Positions 1-12,374 of a stretch of DNA of 64,000 nt are shown here, one piece after another. Under the pieces are notes generated by a model that was given only the letters and a program-made list of their open reading frames with translations, was not told the DNA's origin and searched no databases. The translations under genes were made by a program, and so were the position numbers. Location: NCBI RefSeq assembly GCF_024868665.1, contig NC_079897.1, positions 4,958,475 through 5,022,474 of the forward strand, in the 5' to 3' direction. Every line of letters begins with the position of its first letter. The first letter of the stretch is position 1. This DNA is from Triplophysa rosa (taxonomy: Eukaryota; Chordata; Actinopteri; Cypriniformes; Nemacheilidae).

Positions 1-275
1 TTGAACAATTTCGCTTATTTGAATAGTGATAATAGTGCAGTATGGTAAAAATATCTTATTTATTTTGTCTTTGTTTTAACATTTTTATATTCCACAGCTT
101 TTTTTTCAAGTTTTAATTAGCCTTTTAATCCTTGCTTTTTAATATAGCCTCAGACTTTTGCACAGCCTCATAAAGATCACTAATGCCCATATGACCATCA
201 AATACTTAGTCAGAAAATCAGTTGTATTTATTGCATTATTTTTTTTGAGAATTGTTGTGTATTTATCTGCTCTAG

Positions 276-2811
276 GCGGTGAAATCTCGCACCGGTCCCG
301 GTGAGTTTCTTCGTAATGCTCTATGGCACACGGGTCACACAGACGGAGAGGTGAAACTGCTGTGGAAAGACCCACGAAATGTCGGCTGGCAAGATAAAGC
401 CTCATACCGCTGGCATCTCACCCACCGGCCACAGGTCGGCTACATAAGGTGAGGCTCTCAACTCACTTTAACTGATCAGTTCTGTCTCAATGCCTTTAAA
501 ATGTTCACTAAATATTCTGTATTAAATACAACTTTTAATATATTGACAATTTATTACATTGAGATACAATTGATGTTATATCTGCACTAGAGATTGTGAT
601 AGTTACTCTGCGCTGGGACTCTACGGAGTGGTTTCCCGGACAGGGATTAGTTTAAACCAGGACTAGACCTTAGCTTAATTAGGGAATTTAAGTGGTTTTA
701 ACAAAAATAACAAAACATTTCTTGTGTGCATTTTCAGACAACACAAAGGCAATGATGTATTTTAAGATATGTCCGTGCAGGTTGTTTTCCATTTGGACAG
801 CTCGGACTAGTCGAATCCCTGTCTGGGAAACTGCCCCTACAAGTCTATTTTTATTCAGAACTACTTTGCCCAATTATCACATACACCTGCTTGCCATCTT
901 TTGGTCTCTGGCACTGAAGACTGCGTTCATAGTTTTCTGTGGTCACAAGAGGGCGCTGTAGCAGATAGGGGCAGTGTGAAGTAAGCATGGGCTTTTAGGA
1001 ATGGATGGGGGCGTACTTCTGGTTATCCTTAAAATTTCTTCTCAGTTGCCCCTTCTTCCTGCCCCCTCGTACCCCTGAGACTCCGTTGAGTGGTTGGGCC
1101 CCCTGGCTACCCATTGTTGTGGTTGCCATGCCAATGAAATCCTTTGGCAAGAATTTTCTTGGTGCCTGTTCATATGCAGATCCAACGGAAACTGCTGTAG
1201 TGGACGGGCGTAAGGAGAAAAGAGAGAGGGAGCAAACTGCGGAGGACAGTTGAAGATGTATTGTGTATGATTTCCTGTGCTAAGTCATTTTTTTGCATTG
1301 TTGTGTAAATTAAACGCTCTTTCCCCAATACCAATGCGTAAATTCTATGTTCCTGTTAGACTTTCAGTTCGAATAAACAATTATTTGACCTTTAAACAGT
1401 TCTGAAGATTTTACCCACATTTACACTTTGTCTCTCTGAGTAAATGAGCTGTTTAGATCAGAGGTTTACAAAGTCTGTTTGAATAAATACCTACAGGTGC
1501 AGAAAGAGCTGCCTGGTGCTCACATTGTGTGTGTGCGTGCGTGTGTGTGTATGTACACGGGTATGCACTTTTGTGTGTGAGACAATTTGTAGCCCGGGCT
1601 TTGTACTGCCCTTTTCAAACACACACACCTGCTTTGTATTCAGAGGATTGAATAGAGAACACTGGACTTCAGAACACAAACACCGTGCTCCGCTCATACA
1701 TAATGCTATGCAGAACCAGCCTGCTGCTAAATCAAATCAGATCTCACTTATTATCAGGTACTTACAGGCTGAGCAGGTGGAGTTTAACAGCCAAGAGTAG
1801 CAGCTCAAAACAAACATAGAATAAAGATATAGCCCTAAAATAATATGAAACAGAAGTAAAAATATGCTCAGTCAAATTTTCAAGAATGCTATACAGTGAT
1901 GTTAGAAAGTCTAGCAGTACTGCATATCCAATAGCAACTCGTGTGTGTGTTAATGTTTTTTATAACCCGGTGGGGACCTAAACCTGAATGCACACCAACA
2001 CATGGGGACTCGTGTCACCGTGGGGACCAAAATTGAGGTCCCCATGGGCAAAAAAGCTTATAAATTGTACGGAACAATATTTTTTTTTAATCTAAAAATG
2101 CAAAAAAGTGTTCTATGATCTTTAGGTTTAGGGGTGGGGTTAGGGGATAGAATATACAGTTTGTACAGTATAAAAAACATTACGCCTATGGACTGTCCCC
2201 ACAGAGATAATCAACCAGACGTGTCTGTGTGTGGAAGGGTAAGACCCAACATTCCCAACATGAAAACGAAACAATGAATATACTAAAATAATGTAATGCA
2301 AAACGTGATCTGTATGGGATAAGAGTAAAAATAATATTAGCTTAGTATAAAAGAAATAGAAGTTAATATGTTTGTGTAAAATACGTGTTTGTTCCTGTGG
2401 CAGAGTGAAGCTTTACGAGGGCACAGAACTGGTAGCTGACTCAGACGTTGTGATTGACACCACTATGAGAGGAGGGCGTCTGGGCGTATTCTGCTTCTCT
2501 CAGGAGAACATCATCTGGTCTAATCTGCGGTACCGCTGCAACGGTAAGAATTAATCCACTCTTTGATATTTAAATAGTCATCCCCAGTTTCTCACATTCA
2601 ACCTTGAACACAAAACCAGTTTCAAAACAATCTCAACGTTTTGAATCAAAGTTCTTTATTGACAAAAGTATAATTAAAACAGAACTGCTGTACAAAAGTT
2701 AAACAGAAATTTACAAACCAAATACAAATCTGTACTTTTTCTCCCCCAGATACCGTTCCGGAGGACTTCAGTCCACACCGTAAACAGGTTCTAATGCACA
2801 TAAAAGTGTGA
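276..2811 (+). CDS. thbs3: Thrombospondin-3-like, C-terminal three exons (5' part outside the window)
   Basis: Three exons join in phase: 276-448, 2404-2543 and 2750-2811 (stop TGA 2809-2811), giving the last 124 residues. They encode the lectin-like thrombospondin C-terminal domain, with family hallmarks [52 protein letters not shown] and [10 protein letters not shown]. Thrombospondins are secreted, calcium-binding matrix glycoproteins; subgroup B members (THBS3, THBS4, COMP) are pentamers of cartilage, tendon and muscle matrix. The sequence is clearly subgroup B. The short end starting DTVPEDF, with a basic RKQ, looks more like THBS3 than COMP or THBS4, but that assignment rests on memory of the C-termini. 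Splice sites are canonical AG/GT (donors GTGAGG and GTAAGA). Everything upstream of residue AVKSRT lies before the window. Which teleost thbs3 paralogue this is cannot be decided here. Confidence 0.88.
622..840. mobile_element. TIR element (cyprinid MITE) in thbs3 intron
   Basis: The left end GTTTCCCGGACAGGGATTAG (631-650) is mirrored by ATCCCTGTCTGGGAAAC at 815-831. Between the ends lies about 180 bp of AT-rich non-coding DNA with the motif TTAAGATATGTC. I recognise this as a common cyprinid TIR element family. The ends have diverged and I could not fix a target-site duplication, so the outer limits are approximate. Confidence 0.6.
841..2403 (+). other. Remainder of the thbs3 intron: repeats, no exon seen
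   Basis: A short TG repeat lies at about 1524-1550. A dispersed fish repeat lies at about 1960-2215, recognised by paired GTGGGGACC/GTCCCCAC ends and the core GGTTTAGGGGTGGGGTTAGG (2124-2143). No thrombospondin exon is visible here: residue VGYIR at 448 joins directly to VKLYEG at 2404. Confidence 0.5.
942..957 (+). promoter_or_regulatory. CTCF-like motif in thbs3 intron
   Basis: CACAAGAGGGCGCTGT resembles the CTCF core CCASYAGRKGGCRS. It sits about 110 bp past the TIR element. This is a motif match only. Confidence 0.25.
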
Positions 2812-3092
2812 GGAGATTGAAACGCCCTCCGTCTCTCTATAGTGCCCCTGAGACTCAGTATGGGGCCATTGAACTCCTGTGTGTGAGGGGCTGAACAATC
2901 AGGACACAAGAGAGATTTACCCAGTACCTGTGTCATTCTGAACTGAAAAGCCTGGGTGAAATGAGAGAAAAGACTTTTATTTTACATTTTGCGTGTTAAT
3001 GCAGGGGCGGTATAACGTGTGCTACTGTGAGCGTGTGTATGCGTGAGAGGGTCCATTAGGGTACGTATGCAATAACGATGTTTTAAAATAAA
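2812..3092 (+). terminator. thbs3: thbs3 3' UTR ending at a poly(A) signal
   Basis: The sequence after the stop has no further coding signal. The first AATAAA downstream on the + strand in a sensible place is at 3087-3092. The actual cleavage site is not visible. Confidence 0.45.
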
Positions 3093-5790
3093 GGAATGTT
3101 TTTATACAACATAACAAACACCATGCAGTACTTCGGCCCCATAATTATGATTAATACAAACATAAATCACATTTAAAAATGTTGTCACCCTGACATTTTG
3201 TCTCAATTCCAGAATTGAACTACCCAAATATGTCTAGAAATTGATGTACAATCATTTTGACCACTGTGGGATCTAAATAATGGTTCTTATATAAATCTGT
3301 ATAAACCATTAGTTCGTGGCACAAATTATTTTAACAGTAAACATAAAATATATCAAATAAAAGCAGATTAGAACAGAAGTGCAGTTCAAAACCTTACGGA
3401 GGCAGACTGGCGCCGCCCTAGCGGTCGCATTGTGCACGTGCTGGTACTGTGGCGGGAGATTCCAGCGGGGAGTCGCGTGTTCCTCGTGGTCAGGGAGGCC
3501 GGGACGAGTGCAATATTGGCGGGAGATTGAACAACAGTGCACAACATCCCACACCTGCCAGACCGCAGGACTGCTCAACACAACTACAAAATAAAGACAT
3601 ACATTAAACAAACAAAAAGCTTTGTTCTAAATAAAACAACACATACAATTCTTATCAAATATGTCCCTCACATTACTTTTCCTTTGTGGTATCTTACAAA
3701 ACTGAAGAAGGGAAATGTGGCAGGTGGACTTTGGACCCCCAGTGGGCCCCTACAGCCAAACTTTACAGACTACAGGTGTGTTTGTACTGAGGCGTTATCT
3801 ATTAGCCGTGATCTTTAAACTCTTCTAAATGATCAATGATCATATTTAAGATTGGATATTTTGGTAGCCCATATATAATCCCAAATTTTCCATCTTTTAC
3901 CTAAAAATCTACAAAATATTGAGCGACCCCCGTCATTTGCATTAGGTTCACGAGAAGACCATTGGAGAATTTCTTTTTTTTTTTTAAGTAAAACCTTTAT
4001 ACCATAAAGTATTCTGTTTATAATTAAATATTTTCGTGTCCCGTGCGTTTTGATAAACTGTTCTATAGTAGGGAGACGAGAGTAAAACGCGCTCGTGCAC
4101 AAATGCACCTGTCCAGTGTACGTAACGTGAATTCTGCTACGACTCTCATAGACACGGTTTTTTTATACACACTGCTTTCATTTCCTTAACATGACAAAAA
4201 AATAATGACATCAATCACATCTGGTTATTCACAGTTCTAATATTTTTAATCATAGTCCTTGATACTTATTTATTAAAATAAGGCATAGCCAAATCCCCTG
4301 GCCTGCGCGCACCCCTGGTTGGAAATCACTGTCCTAGACGCCCGGTTGCTTAGTAACGGGGTTATCTGTTGACCAACGAGTTGTGCAACTTTAGTTGACA
4401 AAAATGTACAGCACCAAAGTGAAAGTCTGTCTGTAAGAAACACACAATCTTCTTATAAAGTTACTAAAGATCGCCAACCTAACCATTTACAAGAAATATT
4501 TTAAATTTTGAACGCAACTTCTCAACAAAACGAATGAAGAGTTCACTTACCTACAGTTTAACAACGCATCTTAAAATCGTTTTAAAATCACAACGGGACG
4601 AAACCGTTTATATACTTCTTGTCTTTTTACAAATAACTTGGTATAGTCCGGTGTCACGCTTTTGGCGCGTCTGCAGCTCGGTGGTTCTGGTTTGGACCGA
4701 AAACTGAGCGGCACAAAGGGACCTGCGGCCCCGCCTCCAACTAGCCAACAAAGAGTGAAACCCAGTGATGCATGCACGCATACTGTGGACAACAGCCCAG
4801 ATCACATAAACACAGTAGACCCAGATCGCACTTTCTCCCTCACTAATGCATGCATACTACACACACACTGTAATGCATGCATCAGCATACACTGAAGGCT
4901 ATACGTGCACACAACTCAGCACAGTGCATCACATTACGCTTCAGTTAACAATAGAACATCTATAACGGTTTTGTTTACGTTTTCAGCGTTAAAATAAATA
5001 AAGTATTCTGATCACAGAAACCCATGTTGTAACTCACTTTATGCTATTTACAACACACTCTCTCACCCACATTTATTACTTTGCTGGTCAACACCGCCAT
5101 CTGCCGATAGCACACTGAATTACGTCACACTTTGATTACGCCACATACACATTAGGAAATACATTTAAAATGTGCAAACTTAATGACACAAGTCAGTAAA
5201 AGTGTCTCTCTTATGCGTGTTGGAAGTGGTGCATCTGCTAAATAAAACCAAGATGCGCAAACACACACAATCTAAAGCCAAACAGAGAAGCACGTGTTTT
5301 ACAGAGTAGGCTAAATAAGAATTAGTCACACTTGTAGTGAAATGGAGTGCTTTGATGTATCGTCTAAAAAAACGCGTTTATAGCTTATGACTATATGCTT
5401 GACATTGTGTCTACGTGCCTAATGTTATTTTATAATGGACAACTTTGAGCATAATGAAAGAACAGCAGCCGAATGCTATCTCAAGTTGGTTCAGTACAGT
5501 CAAATCTAGGCAAAGTATCTTAAAGTAGAATGATTGGTTTTTGGTGATTTTCGTAGTATGCATTTTTTGTATGATTCTGTAAATATCATGTTATATAAAT
5601 AGTTAATTGACAAAATGCTTTGTATAAAAGCGTCTCCCATCTGAATGCATTTAAGTATTCATTCAATACTAGGCTATGCTACAATAGTCCCATAATAATT
5701 TTGTTTGATTTAGAGTAGTCTACATGACACTTTTGTATACACTATTAAACACTAATCTAAATCCGCGAGTATGTTCAGATATGTTGACAA
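3093..5790. other. Intergenic stretch between thbs3 and hjv
   Basis: No gene recognised. It includes a CpG-rich patch at about 3400-3560 with an E-box (GCACGTGC) and two GGCGGGAGATT copies resembling E2F sites. At 4345-4357 there is an RFX X-box match. On the minus strand a TATA-like TATATAAA (4607-4614) lies upstream of a strong donor (GTAG|GTAAGT, exon edge 4551). These could mark a short non-coding transcript or a small unrecognised gene on the minus strand, but no conserved protein was seen. Confidence 0.4.
4345..4357 (+). promoter_or_regulatory. RFX X-box match
   Basis: GTTGCTTAGTAAC fits the X-box consensus RYYNYY-N(1-3)-RRNRAC exactly with a one-base spacer. X-boxes bind RFX factors that drive ciliary genes. 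No ciliary gene is recognisable beside it, so function is unproven. Confidence 0.35.
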
Positions 5791-6004
5791 ACAGTGAGGC
5801 TGGAGCATGCTCTTCGTCAGCTGGTGCGCGCGTGGCAGGTGCGCGCTGCGGGTGATCACTCGTGCGAGACTGTGACGTGACGTGGGGGTCACGCCGCACA
5901 AGATTCCGTCACATTCGAGTGTCGGTGTCCCATTGACGGAACATTGATGACAGGAAAAGATCTCAGCGTTGTGTTCTGTCTACAAGAGAGCGTCTTCTAG
6001 TTCT
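5791..6004 (+). promoter_or_regulatory. hjv: hjv promoter and untranslated first exon (probable)
   Basis: A locally GC-richer, CpG-containing stretch ends in a strong donor, TCTAGTTCT|GTAAGT, at 6004/6005. It contains two adjacent CRE-type half sites (TGACG at 5873-5877 and 5878-5882). No long reading frame is present. It fits the promoter and 5' untranslated first exon of hjv, whose next leader exon is 7918-7990. The start site is not resolved, and the link to hjv is inferred from position and orientation. Confidence 0.5.
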
Positions 6005-7917
6005 GTAAGTGTATTTTAAAGCGAATTATTTAATATCTGTAATGTTGTGTTAATAATGAACTACATGTATACAGTCTTAGTACGTTATTCAAGTTGGAGT
6101 ACATTTCTTTGTCATGTTTAATATTAGAGATATTTTACTATTTACTATTTTATGGTGATCTATCCATGCGTTCAATCCCTGCAACGATCGGTGTGTTTTT
6201 TATTTAAAGTACATTGGTGGTATATAATATACTGTTGTAGAGGTAGGCTATTATATACTACACATGTAGCCTATTAGTCTTATACTACTACAAATACTAT
6301 TCTTTTTTATATAATGTTTTTTAGAAGGTTTAGAACTTATTTAAAATGTCTTTAGTTTCCAAGACTTGAAAGGTAACCAGTATCAGTAAAGTTTGACATC
6401 AGGATTTGGGGAAAAGGACTCCTAAAGAATTTTAAAAATGTATGTATTTACAATAAGATATTACTGTAGCTATTGGGCCTTTTTTATTAGTTTTCACAGA
6501 CAGACAGACAGACAGATAGACACACACAAAGCTCACATGCTTGCCTTGGCACATACAGTCAAACATATCCTTAAGACTTATAGCTTGATGCCGAAACACA
6601 ATCTAACAGAAGTTGCAGTTTAAAGGACAAAACTGTTTCAGTCTTCAACATATACAAAGTGTATGGGACCTGAAGTGTGTGTTTATAGAAGTTTGGATCA
6701 GAAATGAGTTCTCTTTAAAAACGAGTTTCCATGTGCAGTTATACATCAATCACAGTAAGAATGAATCTGAGATTTAGCGCTGAAATTAGACTGCAGAAGG
6801 TAACAGAGCTGTAGAGTTCCTGCAGTCCGTCTCACACCTGCTTCTGTGCTGCAGAGCACTCAGCTCTGACTATTTCCACTGGGGCAGGTGCTGGTGTGGC
6901 GGTGTATATTTAGACCCCTCTATTTCTGCCCTGCAACTCCCATAACTGCCCCATATGCTACCAGCCGTCCCATGAACTAGAATAAATATCAGCTGTCAGT
7001 GCTAGAACAGTAAAACCCAAATCTCTGCTGCAGTGAATCAGTATAGTAAGAAGAGATGGCAGTGCAACGGAAAATGTTAAATGGATCAAGGAGATGTAGC
7101 GCTGCATGTTTAGTTATTTACGTACATTAATCTTTTATTAAGAGTTCATTTGCAAAAATAGATAACTCTGATTCAAAAATCATGTTTTTAATTGTGTTTA
7201 ATTGTGTTAGTTAGCTGTATTTTTTGTGTTATTATTACTTAATCAAAACAACCTGACTGCAGCTTGACTGACATTACTTGGAATGCACAATAAAAATATG
7301 ATTTTTGAGCACTTTTAAATACGGAGTTATCTGTTTTGCAAATTAACTCTTCATATTCAATAGAAGAAAATGTATAATAAACTAGGATGTCCTAAATTGT
7401 AAGATTTAGCTTACTTTACAGTAAGATATCCACACACACAGAGTATTTTGCGTTTACTCTTGTGTTCCACCAATGTTTGCTTTGGACTCTTAGCAAATAA
7501 CATGAGAGCGAGAGTTCAAACTGCAAAATATCTTCAGAAAAAAAATTACTGTTTTTTTCTCTGAAGAGGCTTACGTAAATCACATTTAAAAATGAATGAA
7601 TGTCACAACTTTAGACACAAATATCAAACCGAGTGGCATCTGCAACCAAATGATGCTGGACCTTCTCTCAGAACTAATATAACTTTTCTGAGCCATGTTT
7701 GCAAGGACTTTAACCAGCTGGTCTCATGTGATTTTGTATACATGTTAATTTACACTGAAGTTTACACAGGTGTGCTAACAGAGTTACCTTAAATTTTAAT
7801 ATCAAGAATCAAAGTGTATAGATGTCAAATACTTTATCCATTTTTTAACAATCTAACACATAATGAAATGATTGTCTGAAGTGTTTGCATTGTATTTTTT
7901 TTGTAAAAATGTTATAG
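6005..7917 (+). other. hjv: hjv leader intron
   Basis: AT-rich sequence with a short ACAG microsatellite at about 6497-6516. I see no exon, RNA gene or recognised repeat element in it. Confidence 0.4.
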
Positions 7918-7990
7918 ATGTTCAACATGTTCACGACATCATCAGTTCTTTGATGGGTCTCAAGACCTGAAGAGACTCGATGAACTCAAG
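7918..7990 (+). other. hjv: hjv 5' UTR exon carrying upstream ORFs (probable)
   Basis: The exon is bounded by GTTATAG|ATG and CTCAAG|GTACGT. It begins with an ATG whose frame closes after 11 codons (7918-7953). A second ATG-to-TGA of six codons follows. A third ATG at 7980 reads across the splice into the next exon and stops at a TAG. In the frame of the main protein the exon has a stop, so translation of hjv must start downstream at 8384. Confidence 0.5.
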
Positions 7991-8383
7991 GTACGTTTTA
8001 AGAACCATAACATATGGCATTATTTATTATATCTGTCTTATGATTAAACTTATATTTGGTCACATATTAAACTTGAGCTTGAATTACATATTTGTTAAAA
8101 CAATCATTGTAGTGTGTGTCCATTCCAATACTCCAATTTTTAAAATAAATAAATACTCATAAAAAATAAGACCTCTTAGAAAATGTTAGAAATAGAATCT
8201 TAACAATTACAACATTATTTTTTAGAAATAATAATATGTTTGTTTTCCTCAGATTTGTAATTGGATGTATTTGGGTTTGTCTCCCCTGTGTGTGTTTTTT
8301 TACATGTAACAGGGGTCAGTGGCAAGAGCTGTAGTGCTTGTGCTGACACCTGCAAGCAGGCCGTCCCGCCTGTGTCTGTATGG

Positions 8384-10326
8384 ATGGGAATGGCAGCACC
8401 AGCTGCCTGTGGGAATCACTCACACATATCAAGGAAACACATTTATCTCATTATTACATCAGTCCTGCTGTTTAGTGCCTCTTCTGGTAAGGTCCCATAT
8501 AAACTTTACAAAAATGTGCCAAAAAAAGTGCCCTCATTTACCAAAATTCCCTGCAATGTGAGTTTAAACATGCATTAACAGTAAACTGATCTTGTTTTCC
8601 TTTTCTTCAGAATGTGCACAGTGTCGTATCCTACAATGCAATTCCGAATTTGTGGCTGCGACTTTGGAGATGGGGGTCATAGGAGGAGGGGGACGGGAAG
8701 GGGGTAACGCCGGCTACTGCAGCGCCCTGCGATCCTACGCTCTCTGTACCCAGCGGACCGCCCAAAGGTGCCGCGGAGACCTGGCCTACCATTCTGCAGT
8801 GCAGGGCATCGAGGATCTGCTCATTCAACACCGCTGCCCCAAAACAGGCCCCACGGTTCAGCCACGACCCCTGCCCCAGGCCCCTCTCTCAGGGGACGGA
8901 TGTTTCTATGAGAAAGCCTTTGTGAAGAGGGAAGGCCGGACCCCAGAATACCTGCACTGTGGGGTGTTTGGGGACCCTCATATCCGCACCTTTAATGATG
9001 AGTTCCAGACATGTGCAGTGCAGGGAGCCTGGCCACTCATTGATAATCAGTACCTGTATATACAGGCCACCAGCTCGCCCACTAGAGGGAGCGCTTACAC
9101 CACTGTACTTACAAAGGTGCGGAAAAAAATCACACATACATTTTCTAGTGTGACAGCAAAGTGATGTTATGTTTGCCACTAGTCAAAGGGTTATTTACTT
9201 ATTATTTAATAAATACATTAATTTTATATTTAATTTAATTTAGTTCTATTTAATTTGAGAGTTCGATTTAATTTTAGAGTTCGATTTAATTTTAGAGTTC
9301 AATTTATTTGAATTTATATAAATTAAATTATAAAATTAAACTGAATTATAAAATTAAATAAAATTAAATAATGAAACAAAATGAAATTTTATGGCTCTAT
9401 TACAAGGAACAAAGACAGCAACCATAGAAAACATATGGTTTAATTGAGTTTTAAAGTGTTTACTATAAATATAAATGTCTGAGGTAAATAAGCAATTTAT
9501 TGCAGCATTTTCAAAGTAAATTTTTAGTTATGTAACGTAAAAGTTTTGTTTTGTAATGAAATAAATGAATATATGTAAAGTGTAAGTTTTTGACTCTAAA
9601 GTGTACAACATAATGGAATTAAAGTATGTACAAGATTTCAAAGTCAGCCCACATCAGTTTTGTGAATGTTTTAATATTTTGTGTTCCTTTGTGTAACAGT
9701 TCTCTTGTCTGTTTCATCATCAGATCACCGTTATCTTCAAGAACTGGCGTGAGTGCGCAGAGCTGCAGATATACCAAGCAGAGGTAGATAACGTCCCCCC
9801 AGCATTTGTGGATGGCTCCATGACCGGCAGCGATCGCAGAGGCCATCAGAGCCTGCGGGTCACCTCACGTGACCCTGGCCGACACGCTGAGATCAGCGCT
9901 ACACACATCGGAACGATGCTCGTGGTGCGTCAGATAGACCGGTCACTGAGCCTGTCTGTCCGCTCCCCTCGGGCGATCGTAGAGTCTTATACACCCGAGC
10001 AAGACTTGCAGCTGTGTGTATGGGGGTGTCCTGTCTCACAGCGTCTAGGAACCCCACCTCCATCCACGATTGCGTACTCTCACTGTTTGTCTGTGCTTCC
10101 TGTGCGGGATGTGTATTTTCAGGCCTGCCTGTTTGACCTGCAGGTCACGGGGAGCACTAACTCTAGTGCATCAGCTGTGGCTGCGTTAGAGGACGCTCGA
10201 GCGGTGATCTCTGACCCCAAGAGGATTCACCTGCTGATGGGCAGGGCGGGTAACACACCTGCGTCTCTGCCGATGGTTGTGGTGATAAGTGTCCTTGCAG
10301 AAATCCTCAGACGTGCTTTGTCATGA
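8384..10326 (+). CDS. hjv: Hemojuvelin (RGMc), BMP co-receptor of iron homeostasis
   Basis: Coding exons 8384-8486, 8611-9116 and 9724-10326 join in phase into 403 residues. Order: a hydrophobic signal segment (IYLIITSVLLFSA), a cysteine-rich N-terminal RGM domain (CAQCRILQCNSEF; ALRSYALCTQRTAQ), an RGD motif in CRGDLAYHSAV, then a partial von Willebrand D-like region with the autoproteolytic GDPH site in FGDPHIRTF. Next come TVIFKNWREC, QIYQAEVDN and the late core EQDLQLCVWGCPVSQRL. The hydrophobic tail (LPMVVVISVLAEILRRA) fits a GPI-anchor signal. In RGMs the cut halves stay disulfide-linked; hemojuvelin binds BMP ligands and neogenin and drives hepcidin transcription. Adjacency to txnip matches the human HJV-TXNIP pair and favours hjv over rgma/rgmb. 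The main ATG is the first in frame after an upstream stop; another ATG at 8380, out of frame, precedes it by four bases. Confidence 0.93.
9185..9390. repeat. AT-rich tandem and inverted repeat in hjv intron
   Basis: Three imperfect 18-bp units (TTTAATTTTAGAGTTCGA type) lie at about 9250-9305. They are followed by TTAAATTATAAAATTAAA-type sequence, partly inverse to the units, so the stretch could form a hairpin. It lies in the 607-bp intron between hjv coding exons 2 and 3; the rest of the intron shows nothing notable. Confidence 0.5.
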
Positions 10327-10652
10327 TGGCATGACAGAAGTGCAGCAGGTTTACTGAAATCCTGAACCAGGGATTGTGTGATGTTTAATGCATATTTATA
10401 CAATTGTTCAACGTTTACATGATTTCAGAGTTTTGTTTGGGTGTTTGTATGTCGTGAACGCAGAAGGCAGTCTGGAACCGCCTTGCAACGACTGTTTATT
10501 TGTTGTTTTGTTGCATAAAGTGTGTGATGTATGATTGTAATACATTTGTGAATATCTCCATCAGGAGAAACATAAATAACATTTGAAAAAATACTGCAAT
10601 GCGTATGCTATTGAAAGTTGTGTTTTCTAAAAGGTTTTGTTTTTATAATAAA
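10327..10652 (+). terminator. hjv: hjv 3' UTR and poly(A) signal
   Basis: The AATAAA at 10647-10652 lies 321 bp after the stop. A later AATAAA-like site near 10770 is an alternative. No other feature was seen. Confidence 0.5.
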
Positions 10653-10879
10653 CAAAAAATGTGAAACATTTTTACATAGCAGCAAATTATTTACAATATT
10701 TAACAATAGATCACCAAATTATTTTAATATTTAAATTAAAATAATCTTATAAATGTTGTGCTTTTTGTAAAATAAATGCATTTATCAATTAACCATGAAA
10801 TCTTTTTATAATATGCTTTGTCACTTATTTATGGTGGATGCCCATTAAAATAGTTTTGTAGTGTCATCACTTTGAACAT

Positions 10880-11020
10880 TTACATTATGCATTTATGCAT
10901 TTGGGAGACACTTTTATTCAAAGCAACTTACATTGCATTATACTTTACATTTGTTAGTGCAATCCCTGGGATCGAACCCATGATCTTGGCGTTGCTAGCA
11001 CCATGCTCTAACCACTGATC
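10880..11020 (-). repeat. tRNA-derived SINE with L2-type tail
   Basis: Read on the minus strand, it opens with GTGGTTAGAGCATGG (A-box-like) and GGGTTCGATCC (B-box-like). It then runs into GTAAGTTGCTTTGAATAAAAG, the tail shared by fish L2 LINEs and the SINEs that use their machinery. It is a retroposed element, not a tRNA gene: no acceptor stem closes. Confidence 0.65.
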
Positions 11021-12370
11021 TTCATTTTGCGTCTTTCACTTTGATTCAGTAAATTGTGGTGTGCGGTGGAGGGTGTATTTTGAGCTTTATGTGTGTCACA
11101 TCGGTTTATTGTTTCACTCCTTGTCCCCACATGGAATGAAAATCAAGTTGTATAATCTATAACCATTCTATACATTACTGCAAGTGCTTTATCATCCACA
11201 AGTGCTGACAGATTCTGAGATATTTCACACTATTAAGCAGTGACCCATAGTGTTCCTTTCAACTTAAATGTGCCATCCACTTGTTTTATGTTTGTGTAAT
11301 GTATGAGAACCCTTAATAAATGTAGACAGCTTCAGTCTAGCTCCATAATGGAGGGTGTCCTTTCCTCAGAAAGGCTCATAACTCTGAAGTTAAAGAGTGT
11401 CATTGTGGAGGAATGATGCCAGCATGTATAAGGTAAGCAGCTGTTTTTGTTTTTACTCTCAGTGATTGATGGGGTTATATAAGCGGACCGCTCTTGAACT
11501 TCAAGGAGGAATCTGTGCTGTAAAGAGTGTTGGACCGGTCAGTAGATGGCAGTGCCCATCCAATCAGAGGTGTCCATGACAACATCAATCTTTCTCAGAC
11601 ATGTTTTATAGTCTGGATGCAATTGTTTGGTCAGCTCTGATGACTTATGGCATCATTTTACTGTACATTATGTTCTGTTTGATATCTCTGCACAGTGAGG
11701 TTTACGCTAATATTATGCAACGGCAAAAAGTAGTATAGTAATATGGTCAGTGCTGGTGTGTGATGGTAATAATCAAATTTTCTGTCTAGAATTTAGTTGA
11801 ATTTGAATTCTATTTCTATAGCACTTTTGACAAGTTTTCATTCACTGTAATACAAATTTTACAAATTTCAGGCCTCAAAATTTTCTGGTTACATCTAAAT
11901 TTTTCAAATTGCTCTGTTAAAGTTCTGTAAATTTAAGGAACTGACTGTTGCCACAGATGCAAAAAATGGAGGTTGGATGTTAGAAGATGTAAGTTGAGGC
12001 CTAAATTTACAGTGTAAAAAATACACTAGGCCTAAAACAGCTTTACAGAAAATACATTTTAGCACAAACTGCATTGGGGAAAAAAACTGTATAAAATTAC
12101 GTGAAAACATTAAAAAGGAAAACCACATGGTACATGCCCATAAACGGTCATTTATATGTTCTGTTGTCTATTTGTTCATCGGATGTTAAATAAATACCAC
12201 ATGCTTCGGTGGTGAACAATATTTACAGTTAGCTCTTTGTCAATGTGTCCTAGAAACGTGACTTTCCACCGCAAACATGTTGTTGTGAAGCAGGGAACAT
12301 CTCCAGTGGGCATTCGTGGCCCACCCCGGTCCATATAATTAGCCCACCTCCTCGAACGCCCATTGCCACA
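11021..12370. other. Intergenic stretch between hjv and txnip
   Basis: About 1.3 kb without a recognised gene or repeat. Distal txnip regulatory sequence may lie here, but no motif I trust was seen before 12375. Confidence 0.35.
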
Positions 12371-12374
12371 TACC

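Noticed and set aside
3309..3611. Minus-strand 100-codon frame beside the thbs3 3' UTR
   Set aside because: It has no recognisable domain. CpG-rich composition and possible splice signals are recorded under the intergenic stretch, but coding is unsupported.
8631..9179. Minus-strand frames across hjv coding exon 2
   Set aside because: They are antisense shadows of the RGM exon.
10880..11020. tRNA gene on the minus strand
   Set aside because: A- and B-box-like words are present, but no cloverleaf closes and an L2-type tail follows; it is a SINE.
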